From IMG/VR virus record IMGVR_UViG_3300026094_000001, positions 1-37,974 of that record: DNA of 37,974 bases. One strand, written 5' to 3'. This stretch comes from a virus. Below the pieces are notes generated by a model. The model saw only the letters and a list, made by a program, of their open reading frames with translations. It had not been told where the DNA came from and ran no database searches. This document shows, piece after piece, positions 8,001-15,758 of the stretch; position 1 is the first letter of the stretch, and every line of letters begins with the position of its first letter. Position numbers and translations under genes: made by a program.

Positions 8001-9261
8001 GATCGACCAGCGTAACCTCGCCATCGTCAGAGATTCCCTCAAAATCAGTGTTCTGAGTTGTAAACGCTGGGTTCGACTCAATGACGGTATTGGAGTAGAG
8101 CCTTATATCATCTGGAGCACCGATCTCGTACTCAACATCATCGAATTGATTGATGTCGGTTTCTCCGATCTTAATAGGGTCGCCAGCGTAAGGAATGGCG
8201 GTTGAGCCATCTACCTGCACATCTAAAAGGTTGACGGATGGAGAGGTGTAGGTTGTATCGCTAGTCTGCGGGTTTGTTGAGCTTGTGCCATTTAATGTGA
8301 TGCGGATAGTAACGCTGACGTTCTGCAAGTCGTCGTTTGCAGAAAGGCCCGGGATTGGGTCTCCAGAGGTGATTGGGGTAAATGTGGCCCCACCGTCAAT
8401 GGACGCCTCAAGACTCACATCGGTTTGTGAGTTATTTGAATCCCACTGAACCCTTACCGTCGATGCTCTATAAGAAACAGCATTTGATAGACTTAGAGGC
8501 GGCGAAGTCCATGTGCCTTGAGTTGTGCTGTCAGCCAATTCCAGAGATGAACCAGACACAACGACATCAGAGAATGTGCCTGTGTTCCAGCGAGCTTCAT
8601 TCTCGAACTCATGCTCAACAAACTCACTGGATCGAGTAATCCGAGAGTACCCGTCTCCTACTGTAACGCCGCCAATGTCTAGTGGCCCGTAGCCGAGGCA
8701 CACCAACATGCGAAGGTATTGGTCATCACCCACAACCTCAGTAAAGGGCTTTGCCGTCATGGGGATGGAGGGGAAGAACCGGAAGGTGCCATAGAGGCGC
8801 GGGATAGGCTGGAAAGCAGCAACCTGATTGCTAGTACCTGTTACCGCCTCTAGTCGGTTGAAGGACTCTGCCGCTGCTGGCTGCTCGGGCTGCTGAGGCG
8901 GGATCAGCGCATTGATCGCCATGTTGCCTGCAATAGAAATGCCTACTGCTGCTGTCGTGGCCTGCCATCCGCTAAGTCCGCCAATAGTGCCTGCGCCCAC
9001 TCCGGCGCTTATGACGGCAACACCAATAGCAGCGACAACTCGTAGGATGTCCCCATCCTGCGGCACAGGCCATAGGATTAGCGTCGCGCCGTCTTTAACG
9101 CGCGTCAGGCGGTGCAGTTCTTCGGCAACTTCCTTGCCGTTTATATAAGCAGCGACAGGCGCACCGCCAGCGATCTCGTAGATGCTCTGGCCTGCTTCTA
9201 CATCAGCATAGACCCATTGAGGTTTTAGCGGATGCTTACTCGCCTGTACTGTTACCGACAT
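5050..9261 (-). CDS. Tail tip host-specificity protein, lambda J-like
   Basis: 1403 residues. The first 130 or so residues include a short beta-grasp-like segment (GGAPVAAYINGKEV) and a hydrophobic, Gly-rich stretch (about 75-120), as in the I-like tail protein of lambdoid phages; here it is joined to the J-like protein. A TipJ/phage-tail_3 body follows, with RLYGTFRFFPSIPM. The second half has fibronectin type III repeats (VNVRNSAQFG and EFQARAVKGD regions), then a Asn/Ile/Ala-rich repeat (AKIANAAIDSAKIQNGEIT) typical of the J central-fibre base, then a beta-rich end. It forms the distal tail tip and contacts the host surface. Coding sequence is lower in GC than the head genes. Confidence 0.88.
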   Translation of the reverse strand: MSVTVQASKHPLKPQWVYADVEAGQSIYEIAGGAPVAAYINGKEVAEELHRLTRVKDGATLILWPVPQDGDILRVVAAIGVAVISAGVGAGTIGGLSGWQATTAAVGISIAGNMAINALIPPQQPEQPAAAESFNRLEAVTGTSNQVAAFQPIPRLYGTFRFFPSIPMTAKPFTEVVGDDQYLRMLVCLGYGPLDIGGVTVGDGYSRITRSSEFVEHEFENEARWNTGTFSDVVVSGSSLELADSTTQGTWTSPPLSLSNAVSYRASTVRVQWDSNNSQTDVSLEASIDGGATFTPITSGDPIPGLSANDDLQNVSVTIRITLNGTSSTNPQTSDTTYTSPSVNLLDVQVDGSTAIPYAGDPIKIGETDINQFDDVEYEIGAPDDIRLYSNTVIESNPAFTTQNTDFEGISDDGEVTLVDQESAIRTTDTDADEISIDFTGALYSVNKNAKTTSATVTFKIEYREVGTTAWIAEREQFDVSSSKKQTIRRGLRWNVPTGQYEVRVTRLRTRHSNTSSVQNEITWSALRTIRSVRGFDVDGTVVMALRVRATDQLNGRIEDLSVEATSVLDVWNGAAWVPQPTNNPAWIYADIWSGTANRRPVPQSDLDTAALLDWADYCETEGFKYNGIFDNTGTTLDRAGEVAGAGLASWAFNPDSKISVVRDIVQSVPRMVISPRNSFDFSFETSAVEIPEALRVRFVDDTTWENAERLVFDDGFDETNAQKYETLQAKGVTNPDQAHKYGRYHLAQQRLRPERFTFKQDVQHLRYQRGDLLTIQHDVMLVGLAAGRIKAVNSNTEIEVDEIFPMQAGESYGVKIQKSNGQLSTVGVLTDAPGTKTLVLDNEVLNLSPDDLVIFGELGRESIDVKVTEIQPEGDFQATVTTVPSADNVLDAIDGPIPAYDPVITEPVDPDRVPPEKPEIDDPDIRGDATSITSVVRDGEGSPTATVYVNVRNSAQFGSSQQNQLRYREVGTDGYDLTAPQDSSIFRIDGLNVGTTYEFQARAVKGDRFSEWSDPVEYVIEDETALSPATPTITNLLQVDEQLPPIGTVQSYILVDYQLGSGGATPSLVEVEYGSPSTAPLRETYEPEAAVVRFPVNTYGETFFVRIRARSVHGYWSEFSDDSTITPVDPEITNADLIQFISNDISESQLSQDLNTRLDDYGLEITELEDQYTVKIDNNGAVAGFGLANEATDDSGNSFSEFYVNADRFAILPQGGNIGSDDVAPFIVTNNQVFIDDVLIANGSIDNAKIANAAIDSAKIQNGEITNAKIDFAAVDTLQVQGNAITAPQFAYNDTDILLDGNYTSVVSATFSNPTGDTADFLVIGYMRFFKNTTDVFVWTYNPVGFPNVTSSDTADGHVTIFDRFTLSPGQTRNFDIQVREKDNFTDTEVAYASLYSVGLAR

Positions 9262-9661
9262 ACCTGTAGAATCCTTCTATTCTGTTGACCCAACGCCAAT
9301 CGTTGTAGTCCTCAACACAGCTAGTTCCGCCGTTATAGCTGTGGAGCATCATGTTAGGGGCAATGACTACAGCAATGTGCCAAGGACGCCCTCTGACAAT
9401 AACCACATCTCCCTCTTGAGGTTCTTGAACTTGCAAAGTCATCTCAGCCAATTTTTTTTGTACTCTGGCTGTTCTGTCTTTGTTCTGTGCGGTTTCTAGC
9501 CCGGCGTCTTGCTTACCAAGGTGTATTCCGTAAACGCCTCTAAACACCTGCTCAACAAGACGGAAACAGCCATGCGGAGGCTCGTACTCAACTCCGACAT
9601 AATCTCTGTATTTATGCAGAGGCATTGCTTGGAGCAAATTGCAGTGCTGGAAAAGCGTCAT
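9236..9661 (-). CDS. NlpC/P60-type tail tip peptidase, lambda K-like
   Basis: 141 residues, a single NlpC/P60 cysteine peptidase domain. The nucleophile is Cys32 in GCFRLV, the general base His95 in WHIAVVI, with His107 as a possible third polar residue. Such proteins sit at the tail tip and may cut peptidoglycan stem peptides during DNA entry or help tip assembly. It overlaps the DUF1833 gene upstream by 50 nt and the J-like gene downstream by 26 nt. A second in-frame ATG at codon 13 lacks a ribosome site, so the first was chosen, with AAAGG in front. Confidence 0.82.
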   Translation of the reverse strand: MTLFQHCNLLQAMPLHKYRDYVGVEYEPPHGCFRLVEQVFRGVYGIHLGKQDAGLETAQNKDRTARVQKKLAEMTLQVQEPQEGDVVIVRGRPWHIAVVIAPNMMLHSYNGGTSCVEDYNDWRWVNRIEGFYRYVGNSTGE

Positions 9662-10085
9662 TGAGAGCGCCTTTCATAAATGACGCCCGAATCTGTATTT
9701 GTGTCGCAGAGTCTCCAGAGAGAGATTCAAACTCAAAGTTGACTGGGCCAAACTCCACAGTGTCAGGTGTGTCCGCCAAAACGATTTCGTACTTAATGTT
9801 CGCTCGCTCACGTTTGCCAGCAAGCTGCCTAAGTGCAAAAACAAGGCTTTGATCTACAGCATCCGCTGTGATTTCAATAGACGGCGGTCGGTCTGCCGCT
9901 TGCGATGCGGCCATCACACGAAACGGGAAGTTGGTGTAAGTGCCTTCAAACCTTTGCAGCTCCTGAGAGTCATTGACGATCCGCACGGTGTTTATCTCAG
10001 AATGAGTAATCGTCAGGCACTCTAGAAAAACCTTGTCTGTCGCAGAAGCCAGAACGGCCTGCAGTGCGCCCTGTGATAAAGCCAT
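9612..10085 (-). CDS. DUF1833 minor tail protein, lambda L position
   Basis: 157 residues. The family pattern is visible: an FLECLTITH strand early, FRVMAASQAADRPPSIEITADAV in pieces across the middle, and PVNFEFESLSGDSATQIQI near the end. DUF1833 proteins occupy the place of the lambda L protein between the M-like protein and the NlpC/P60 peptidase and are thought to build the tail tip baseplate hub. Here that order (M-like, DUF1833, NlpC, J-like) is conserved with overlapping genes. The drop in GC content of the tail module begins at about this gene. Confidence 0.8.
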   Translation of the reverse strand: MALSQGALQAVLASATDKVFLECLTITHSEINTVRIVNDSQELQRFEGTYTNFPFRVMAASQAADRPPSIEITADAVDQSLVFALRQLAGKRERANIKYEIVLADTPDTVEFGPVNFEFESLSGDSATQIQIRASFMKGALNDAFPALQFAPSNASA

Positions 10086-10441
10086 TACGGGATGATCTCC
10101 AGTCGCATCTGTACCTGATACTGATCGCCGGCAATCGCGGTGATCCGCGGCGGGTTGGTCACGTCAAAGCGCACGGCGGTGGCATCGCCAGTAATCGGGT
10201 GCTTCCAGTCGAACTCAAGAGCGCCCTGTCCGAGCGTATCGCGATAGAACTCATCGAACGTGGCGTACTGGTCGGCATCAAGCCATACGCGCGCTGAGAA
10301 AGGCTGTACGGCGGCTGTGAATCGCTGGCGCTGAAACGGTTTGCCCGTATCCATCTCGGTGCGCACGGCACCGCTGGGCGTTTCGATATTAAAGCCCTGT
10401 TGGTGGACTTCCTGCGGGAGAGAGCTCGGCCATGTCGGCAT
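10085..10441 (-). CDS. Minor tail protein, lambda M-like position
   Basis: 118 residues, starting MPTWPSSLPQEV and continuing with the pattern RTEMDTGKPFQRQRF, then a DQYATFDEFYRDTLGQG block and a beta-rich end. This pattern is common in short proteins encoded right after the tape measure gene in siphoviruses, in the place of lambda gpM. It probably forms the first ring of the tail tip on which the tape measure and the L-like protein assemble. It abuts the tape measure gene by 1 nt and overlaps the next gene by 1 nt. Confidence 0.72.
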   Translation of the reverse strand: MPTWPSSLPQEVHQQGFNIETPSGAVRTEMDTGKPFQRQRFTAAVQPFSARVWLDADQYATFDEFYRDTLGQGALEFDWKHPITGDATAVRFDVTNPPRITAIAGDQYQVQMRLEIIP

Positions 10442-10442
10442 G

Positions 10443-12422
10443 TTAGAACTGCCCCTGTCTGCGTGCGCCGTGACGGCGGAAGATGCCGTCGAGCTGACCC
10501 TGGGAGTCGAGGCGCTCCATTGACTTTTTCACCATCACATCGACGGTCATCTCGCCGTTGGGGCCGCGCCGGGTTTGTTGTTGCTCGGCCTCCATCTGAT
10601 CGCCGCTCTGGTTGATCACGTTCACCGTGACATCCCCGCCGCCGCCAAGCCGACTGTTTGGTGTGACCTGCCCGTCCTGGCTAGGAACGAACAGCTCGGG
10701 CCCACGCTCGCCGACCATGTAGGGGCGGCCGTCGTAGACGTTGCCGCCGTTCGCCCGACCAGGAAGGAAACTCATGCTCTGCATCTGCGCGGTCGATGCG
10801 ACCTGATCGCCAGCACCCCCGCCGGGGAATAGACCAGAGATGCCCGAGGTGATTGCACTCGCGGCGGGATCGATGACCTGCTGGCGCAGGATGGCCGCGC
10901 TGATGTCCTGCGCGAGCTGCTTGAACACGTCGGATGCGGACTCGCCGCGGACGATCAAGTTTTCAAGCGCGTCGCCAATACTATTCTCGATGGTGTCGGC
11001 GACGTCCCTGACCGAATCGCCAATCGAGAGCATCATTTTGTCGAAAACAGGTAGCTCATCGGTAATCTGCTGGACGGACTTCTCGATGCCCGAGAAAGAG
11101 TCCTGCACACCCGAGAACTCCATGTCCTGAATAAGGTTCACATGGGCTAGGCTTTCAGGACCCCTAATCAGATTGCGCTGTGACCCGGCCTGTGCCCCAG
11201 CCGGTGAGCGCGATGGCATCTCAATGCCGTTACGTGTGGCCTCGGCTGCATCACGCAGAGCATCGGCGGCAGAGTTGCCCAAAGACGGCCCGGCATCACC
11301 CCCGTTGCGGAGCCGGTCGAGTTCCTTGCGGTAGCCCGCCAGGTCCTCGCTCAGATGCTGAATCTGCTCTCGGTAACCCTCGACCGCCGGCACATCGCCG
11401 AAGCCCAGGTTTTCAAGTTCCTCAACCTCCGAGCGCAGGTCGGCAATCCGGCCCTCCGTTTTTGGGATGAGCTGGCTTTCCAGGTCCTCGATCCGGCCGG
11501 TGCCAAAGCGCTCGACGAGCTCATTCATCATGCGCTCGGTCGCTCCCAGCGCCAGCCCGATCTTGCCAAACCCCTTGCCAAAGAATAGCCGTCCGATGAG
11601 ACCGTACCCGGCCGGGCCGGCGACGTTGTCGATGTTCTCGACGGTCGTGGCCGAGAGCTCAAGGATCGTCGCTAACAGCCGCCGGATTTCCGCCTCGTTC
11701 TCCGAGGCAAAGCCAAGGAATGCGTTATCGAGGCTGCTGCGAATCTGATCGCTCATGATTGCCACTTCTTCGGCAATCCGCGCGGTCGACTCCACCGTCT
11801 CGTTGGAGGCGATATTAGCCTGCGTGCCTAAAGAGCCAATGCCATCAGCTCCGCGCCGGAGCAGCGGCAAAAGCCGCCGGGCGAGATCATCGCCAAAGAT
11901 GCGCGCGGCCACAGCGAGCTGCTGGGTCTGCGTTTCCGCGCCAGCCACCGCGTTGGCGACGGTGTTGAAAAGCTGCTGAGGAGACTTGGACCGCAGGTCA
12001 TCGACCTCGATGCCCACCATCGCGAAGTCGTCAATAAACGACTGCATGCCTGACTTGGCATCCTCGGCGCGGTCAGAGATCGTGATCAACGCATCCGAGA
12101 CGTCCGCCGAATCGGCCCCCACCAGCCGGAATGCGAACGAGAGCCGCTGGAACTGCTCGGCGGTCACGCCAAGCGCCTGGGACTGATCGCGGATCGAGCG
12201 AGCGGACTGCAGGGCGGCATTGCCAAAGGCGATGAGCTGCTGCGTGCCGACGGTCAGCCCCACGGCGCCGAGCACACGAGTGAGCGTGTTAAGCGTCGAG
12301 GTGAAGTTATCCGTAGCGCGCTGGGCTGTCGTCGAGGCCTTGGAGAACTTGCCCAGATCGCGCTGGGCCTTGTTCACCGGCCGCGTATCGACTTCAACCT
12401 GCAGCCTTGCGACGTCTACCAT
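10443..12422 (-). CDS. Tape measure protein
   Basis: 659 residues. Starts with MVDVARLQVEVDTRPVNKAQ, typical of tape measures, followed by long helices, a hydrophobic stretch near 275-300 and coiled coil near 325-380. The C-terminus carries the usual Gly-rich end with GRANGGNVYDG, MVGERGPELFVPS and VNVINQSG. Taking roughly 1.5 angstroms per residue, the tail would be about 100 nm long. The gene follows the tail chaperone pair and overlaps the second one by 29 nt, the standard siphovirus order. It acts inside the tail tube and may reach the cell during infection. Confidence 0.9.
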   Translation of the reverse strand: MVDVARLQVEVDTRPVNKAQRDLGKFSKASTTAQRATDNFTSTLNTLTRVLGAVGLTVGTQQLIAFGNAALQSARSIRDQSQALGVTAEQFQRLSFAFRLVGADSADVSDALITISDRAEDAKSGMQSFIDDFAMVGIEVDDLRSKSPQQLFNTVANAVAGAETQTQQLAVAARIFGDDLARRLLPLLRRGADGIGSLGTQANIASNETVESTARIAEEVAIMSDQIRSSLDNAFLGFASENEAEIRRLLATILELSATTVENIDNVAGPAGYGLIGRLFFGKGFGKIGLALGATERMMNELVERFGTGRIEDLESQLIPKTEGRIADLRSEVEELENLGFGDVPAVEGYREQIQHLSEDLAGYRKELDRLRNGGDAGPSLGNSAADALRDAAEATRNGIEMPSRSPAGAQAGSQRNLIRGPESLAHVNLIQDMEFSGVQDSFSGIEKSVQQITDELPVFDKMMLSIGDSVRDVADTIENSIGDALENLIVRGESASDVFKQLAQDISAAILRQQVIDPAASAITSGISGLFPGGGAGDQVASTAQMQSMSFLPGRANGGNVYDGRPYMVGERGPELFVPSQDGQVTPNSRLGGGGDVTVNVINQSGDQMEAEQQQTRRGPNGEMTVDVMVKKSMERLDSQGQLDGIFRRHGARRQGQF

Positions 12423-12720
12423 TGTTTTTCCTTCGCTGTGAGAATGCGCGGAATTGCTCGCTCACCTTGTCTGCCACCGCCTCGCGGTCGACCTGCGTTG
12501 GATCAGCCCAGGGGCAGGGGCAGTTGGCGTCTTTGGATCGGTGGTGCTGGTCGGCGTAGGCCATTGAGAGCGTGCGGATGGCCTGCGCCTCGTGAGGCGC
12601 GAGTACCAACCCCGTGACTGACTGCCAGGCGGCGATGTCCTGCCAGCCGATCGGCACCGGCCCCATGCCGCCCTGGACAATGGGGCCTATCTCGTAGAGC
12701 CACTGCACCAGCTCAGGCAT
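12394..12720 (-). CDS. Tail assembly chaperone, downstream frame (lambda T-like)
   Basis: 108 residues if started at its ATG. The same reading frame is open upstream through the 104-nt gap to the previous gene and beyond its stop codon, with protein-like sequence (such as TDFVRFRAWLETTPEK) but no usable start. This indicates that the product is mainly made as a -1 frameshift extension of the upstream gene, as in lambda G/GT. The C-terminus is basic and Arg/Lys-rich. It lies directly in front of the tape measure gene, whose product such chaperones hold during tail assembly. Confidence 0.7.
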   Translation of the reverse strand: MPELVQWLYEIGPIVQGGMGPVPIGWQDIAAWQSVTGLVLAPHEAQAIRTLSMAYADQHHRSKDANCPCPWADPTQVDREAVADKVSEQFRAFSQRRKNNGRRRKAAG

Positions 12721-12824
12721 TGCGCCAATCGGCGGCCAGTTGCCCTCGTAGCCCTCGGCGCGCGGCCGATGCTGCTTTTCAGGCGTTGTCTCTAGCCACG
12801 CGCGAAAGCGGACAAAGTCAGTCG

Positions 12825-13214
12825 CTACTCGGAGTTGGTGCTCATAAAATTGGCCCGATCGCCCTGGAAGCTATCCACCTGCTCAATAAGCCAGGGGAAT
12901 CGCTCATAGACGGTGCGGACGTTTTCAGGTGTGAACGCGAGCTCCTCGCCATCGAGCTCAATGCCGCCCCATTCGAGCGTCATTGCAACGCGCGTCTCCA
13001 TCGCCTCCTGCTCAAGCGCATCGAGGTCGAGGTCGGAGGAGCGGTGATTGCGAAACCGCCGGCGGATGTCCGCGCGACGGCTTTTGGCAATCCTGGAGTC
13101 CGGCCCGGCAAGCTTGATCCAGGCGTCTGTGATCTCCTGGGTGATGGGGTGCCGCACATAGAGCGCGGCCCCCTCATCAGAGCCCTTGACCGTGTCGAGT
13201 GCAGAGAAATCCAT
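12825..13214 (-). CDS. Tail assembly chaperone, upstream frame (lambda G-like)
   Basis: 129 residues, placed between the tail tube and tape measure genes, where siphoviruses encode tail chaperone G. It begins MDFSALDTVKGSDEGA and has the ALYVRHPITQEI segment often seen in this family, then a charged helical middle. Near its end the codons AAT TTT ATG give a run of four T (plus-strand A at 12846-12849) where a Phe tRNA could slip back one base into the frame of the next gene. Assignment rests on size, position and the frame arrangement. Confidence 0.75.
   Translation of the reverse strand: MDFSALDTVKGSDEGAALYVRHPITQEITDAWIKLAGPDSRIAKSRRADIRRRFRNHRSSDLDLDALEQEAMETRVAMTLEWGGIELDGEELAFTPENVRTVYERFPWLIEQVDSFQGDRANFMSTNSE
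12846..12849 (-). other. Candidate -1 frameshift site in tail chaperone pair
   Basis: On the coding strand the run TTTT lets the tRNA reading TTT re-pair with TTT one base upstream. The -1 frame is open from a stop about 13 codons before the zero-frame stop onward, so slippage must fall within this short overlap, which includes the T run. No textbook X XXY YYZ heptamer was found, so the exact slip site is a suggestion. Confidence 0.4.
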
Positions 13215-13236
13215 GCTAAGACCCCCGGTCTAGCGT

Positions 13237-13689
13237 TTAAGCGGGCGAGACTTCGACGATCTCGTCGGTGATCTCGATGGTGATCGAGGCCGAGGTGATC
13301 TGATCGACACTGCCGACGTTGGCCGTGTAGCTCATGACCTGGCCGACGAAATACAGCTCGGTGCCATTCTGGAGGGTGACGTTGAAGCTATAGTTATCAT
13401 CGCTGTCGAGCGCGTTGATGAGCTCCGTCTGCCCCGCATCTGAAGGAACACGGGCGACGGTCATCGAGATCGAGCCGTCGTTAAACGAACCCTTGCGCTT
13501 GACGGTCTGACGGCCATCGAGCGGGTTGTGGGTGACAAGGCTGTACTCACGGCCGAACTCGCCAAGGTCAGTCACCTCGCCGATGGTCTCGAAGGTAAGG
13601 GCCTCAAAGCCGGTGTCGTCGTAGGTGCTCGGCTCGCCCGAGACAATACCGATCGTGGTGCCTGCAGAGGTAAATGCTTCTGATGCCAT
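13237..13689 (-). CDS. Major tail tube protein
   Basis: 150 residues, beginning MASEAFTSAGT and beta-rich throughout, with GEVTDLGEFG, a GQTELINAL block and GSVDQITSAS. This pattern belongs to siphovirus tail tube proteins of the lambda V/HK97 gp6 fold type, which stack as hexameric rings around the tape measure. It lies between the HK97 gp10-like gene and the tail chaperones, the expected place. A diverged second copy occurs at 3719-4240. Confidence 0.82.
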   Translation of the reverse strand: MASEAFTSAGTTIGIVSGEPSTYDDTGFEALTFETIGEVTDLGEFGREYSLVTHNPLDGRQTVKRKGSFNDGSISMTVARVPSDAGQTELINALDSDDNYSFNVTLQNGTELYFVGQVMSYTANVGSVDQITSASITIEITDEIVEVSPA

Positions 13690-13693
13690 TGTG

Positions 13694-14137
13694 CTATCTC
13701 CTGGTGTTCTCGCGCACGGCGTCGTTTAGATACTTGGTTGCTTCACGGATGCTCACCCGCATCATTCCCCGAGGTGCCTGACGCGACCACGCCTCGTACT
13801 CCAGTCGCTCGATGTACGGGACGTTGTTGGTGAGGTAGTAGATGGTGCCGGGGATGCGCTGCTTGATCGCCGTCACCTTCGGGGTTGGGTCTGCAATCGA
13901 GTCGATCGCGCTCGTGACGGGCGCCCCGATTGAGGGAATCCAGTTGGCCCGAGCGGTGCCGCCGACATAGCCAGGCGGCGCACTGTCAGGGTTTTGCCAC
14001 TCGTCAGGGTTGCCGACCGGCGTGCGAGTGATGATCTGCCTCGACAGCCCCTCGGCGAAGTCGGCTGTGACCTCGTGAATCCGCTCGCTGTACTTCTCGG
14101 CATAGTTCGCGATCTGCTTACCGAAGCTGCGCGCCAT
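13694..14137 (-). CDS. HK97 gp10-like head-tail connector/tail completion protein
   Basis: 147 residues. An N-terminal helix (FGKQIANYAEKYSERIHEV) is followed by an RTPVGNPDEWQN segment, a GTARANW motif and a YLTNNVPYIERLEY segment, all hallmarks of the HK97 gp10 family. These proteins sit at the head-tail interface or at the top of the tail and help complete it. It overlaps the next upstream gene by 1 nt and is followed 4 nt later by the tail tube gene. Confidence 0.85.
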   Translation of the reverse strand: MARSFGKQIANYAEKYSERIHEVTADFAEGLSRQIITRTPVGNPDEWQNPDSAPPGYVGGTARANWIPSIGAPVTSAIDSIADPTPKVTAIKQRIPGTIYYLTNNVPYIERLEYEAWSRQAPRGMMRVSIREATKYLNDAVRENTRR

Positions 14138-14517
14138 CAGTCAAACACCCGCCAGTTGATCGAGACCGGGATCACATACCAGACGTCGTCAAAGAGCGCC
14201 GGGCCGAAGTCGATCGACTCGATATGCACATCCTGAATCTTGCGGTTGGCCGCGAAGTGATCGCGCACCTTGTCGGCCATGTTCTGCGCCGCACCGGAGC
14301 CCTTGCCGATGGGGGCAGCGACGCTGACCTGGTAGATGCCCGGCGTGTTCTGTTGGTGATCGAGTGAGTAGAGCGTGCCGCCGGCCGGCAGGATGCTGAC
14401 CTGCAGATGCAGCTCGCTCGGGTCGGGCTCGTAGTTGGTGTTTGCCCAGGCGACATCGGGCAGGCCCGGCATGCTCGCCAGGTGCTGGTCGAGCGCGGCG
14501 GTGACATCTCGGAGCAT
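14137..14517 (-). CDS. DUF4128-like tail terminator
   Basis: 126 residues. An N-terminal helix (VTAALDQHLASMPGLP) leads into beta strands with WANTNYEPDP, QVSILPAG and a central GIYQVSVAAPIGKG, ending WRVF. This pattern matches DUF4128, found in the tail terminator (lambda U-like) place between the connector and the tail tube. The protein would cap the tail tube and join it to the head. It overlaps the gp10-like gene by 1 nt. Confidence 0.75.
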   Translation of the reverse strand: MLRDVTAALDQHLASMPGLPDVAWANTNYEPDPSELHLQVSILPAGGTLYSLDHQQNTPGIYQVSVAAPIGKGSGAAQNMADKVRDHFAANRKIQDVHIESIDFGPALFDDVWYVIPVSINWRVFD

Positions 14518-14519
14518 GA

Positions 14520-14867
14520 TTACTGCCTCGCCTGTGCGATCGTCATCACCCGAACGCCGGCCGGCTTGATCGGGTTGGTGTCAATGATCCGGTACTCAAC
14601 GCCATCCTTGGTGACGCGGTCATCGATCTGCGGGGCGCCCGCCACCAGCAGCCGTGCATCACCGCGCTTGACCAGCGTCTCGTCGATCTCATTGCGCCGA
14701 AAGTCCGTCCACACCGTGTCAGCGGTGTAGGTCTCGGTCGTGCTCGATGTCGTGCCCGTAGCCGGGTCATAGCTCGTGCCGGTCTCGCGGGTGTAGGTCA
14801 GCGAGCTGCCGAAGCGCTTTAGCAGCGACTCCGCGCTCGCCTTGGTGCCGGTGTAGTCAAAGCTCAT
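14520..14867 (-). CDS. Head-tail joining protein, hypothetical
   Basis: 115 residues, beginning with a helix (TGTKASAESLLKRFG) and then beta strands rich in Thr and Tyr, ending KPAGVRVMTIAQARQ. Small proteins of this pattern, with a GVEYRIIDTNPIKPAG-like end, are encoded between the DnaT-like connector and the tail terminator in many siphoviruses and act as stopper or joining proteins. Context supports a neck role; no single named family is certain. Confidence 0.6.
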   Translation of the reverse strand: MSFDYTGTKASAESLLKRFGSSLTYTRETGTSYDPATGTTSSTTETYTADTVWTDFRRNEIDETLVKRGDARLLVAGAPQIDDRVTKDGVEYRIIDTNPIKPAGVRVMTIAQARQ

Positions 14868-14870
14868 CGC

Positions 14871-15314
14871 CTAAGCCCGCGCGACGTTGATCACGTTGGT
14901 GGCGGCCGAGGAGGTGCGCACATACTTGCGCAGCTTCAGCCGGATCATCGGGTCGAAGTTGCGATTGCTCACCCCGTCCTGGTACTCAACCGAGATCGTG
15001 TCGACGCTCTCGGACTTCACCGCTGGCGTGATGACCGCGGCCGGGCCGTTGCCCTGATCAATGGCGATCGCGATGGTGTACTCGGCATCGATGATGCCCT
15101 GCGGCACGGTGGCGTCATCGAGCTCGACGCCATCAACATAGGCGTTCTTCCGCGGCCACTGCTCGGCCTGCGTGTCACTCGCCTTCTCGCCAATGAACTC
15201 AAGCGCTTCGAGGTAATCGTGAGCGAGCACGAGCAGCTCATCGGCGTTCGCTTCAAGCGTAAAGCCGCGCTCGGTGGCGTAGCTCGTGAGTCCGGTTGTA
15301 TCGCCGTAGGCCAT
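14871..15314 (-). CDS. DnaT-like/gp6-type head-tail adaptor
   Basis: 147 residues. The pattern MAYGDTTGLTSYATERGF at the start, a helix with ADELLVLAHDYLEALE, a QAEQWPRKNAYVDG segment and a basic IRLKLRKYV end matches the phage family annotated as putative DnaT-like ssDNA-binding protein. In phages these proteins occupy the head-tail adaptor (gp6/gp15) position, and the DnaT name is probably only a historical label. It lies right after the capsid block and before the joining proteins. Confidence 0.75.
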   Translation of the reverse strand: MAYGDTTGLTSYATERGFTLEANADELLVLAHDYLEALEFIGEKASDTQAEQWPRKNAYVDGVELDDATVPQGIIDAEYTIAIAIDQGNGPAAVITPAVKSESVDTISVEYQDGVSNRNFDPMIRLKLRKYVRTSSAATNVINVARA

Positions 15315-15316
15315 AG

Positions 15317-15460
15317 TCAGCTACCCCTGTATCCACTCGCCCTAATTGCCCGGCCCTGTCGCTCGGCCCGAGCCTTGGCGCCGCGCCCGACATAGCAGGT
15401 GCCCGACGGCCCCCACTTCCAGCCCGAGCGGCCGTTTTTCTGGCAGCGCTGCACCGGCAT
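15317..15460 (-). CDS. Small conserved phage protein, 47 aa
   Basis: 47 residues, basic and Gly/Trp-rich, starting MPVQRCQKNG, with a GWKWGPSGTCY middle and an AIRASGY end. Similar short proteins sit in the connector region of many proteobacterial phages and carry the same Cys/Trp spacing; their role is unknown. The start shares one base with the stop of the upstream gene (TGATG), and the stop lies 2 nt before the next gene, so it clearly belongs to the operon. Confidence 0.65.
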   Translation of the reverse strand: MPVQRCQKNGRSGWKWGPSGTCYVGRGAKARAERQGRAIRASGYRGS

Positions 15461-15753
15461 CAGTCATCGAGGGGCGTCGGCCCCTCCTCCTGACTCACGC
15501 TCCCGCGGCAGTGCCAGTCGGCGCGGGCTAGGTCGTTGGGTGAGAGCGCATCGCCCGAGGCAATGCCTGCAGAGCGCGCGCAGTAGTTATCGCCGGCCGG
15601 CGTGCCGGGGCGAATGCGCCCGCCCGCTTGGCCGAAGTTGATCACGCGGCCCTCGGAGGTGATGGCCGCCTTTTCCTTGTCCTGGGCGCGTGACTCGCGG
15701 ATAGAGACCACGCGGCCTTTGATGCGATAGCGCTTGCCAATCTCAAGCGGCAT
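15460..15753 (-). CDS. Hypothetical head-region protein
   Basis: 97 residues. A basic first third (KRYRIKGRVVSIRESR) is followed by an INFGQAGGRIRPGTPAGDN stretch and a YCARSAGI motif. This Pro/Gly-Tyr-Cys-Ala-Arg-Ser motif recurs in small proteins encoded between capsid and connector genes in related phages, but no function is known to me. It is translationally coupled to the 47-residue gene that follows. Confidence 0.6.
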   Translation of the reverse strand: MPLEIGKRYRIKGRVVSIRESRAQDKEKAAITSEGRVINFGQAGGRIRPGTPAGDNYCARSAGIASGDALSPNDLARADWHCRGSVSQEEGPTPLDD

Positions 15754-15758
15754 CGCGC

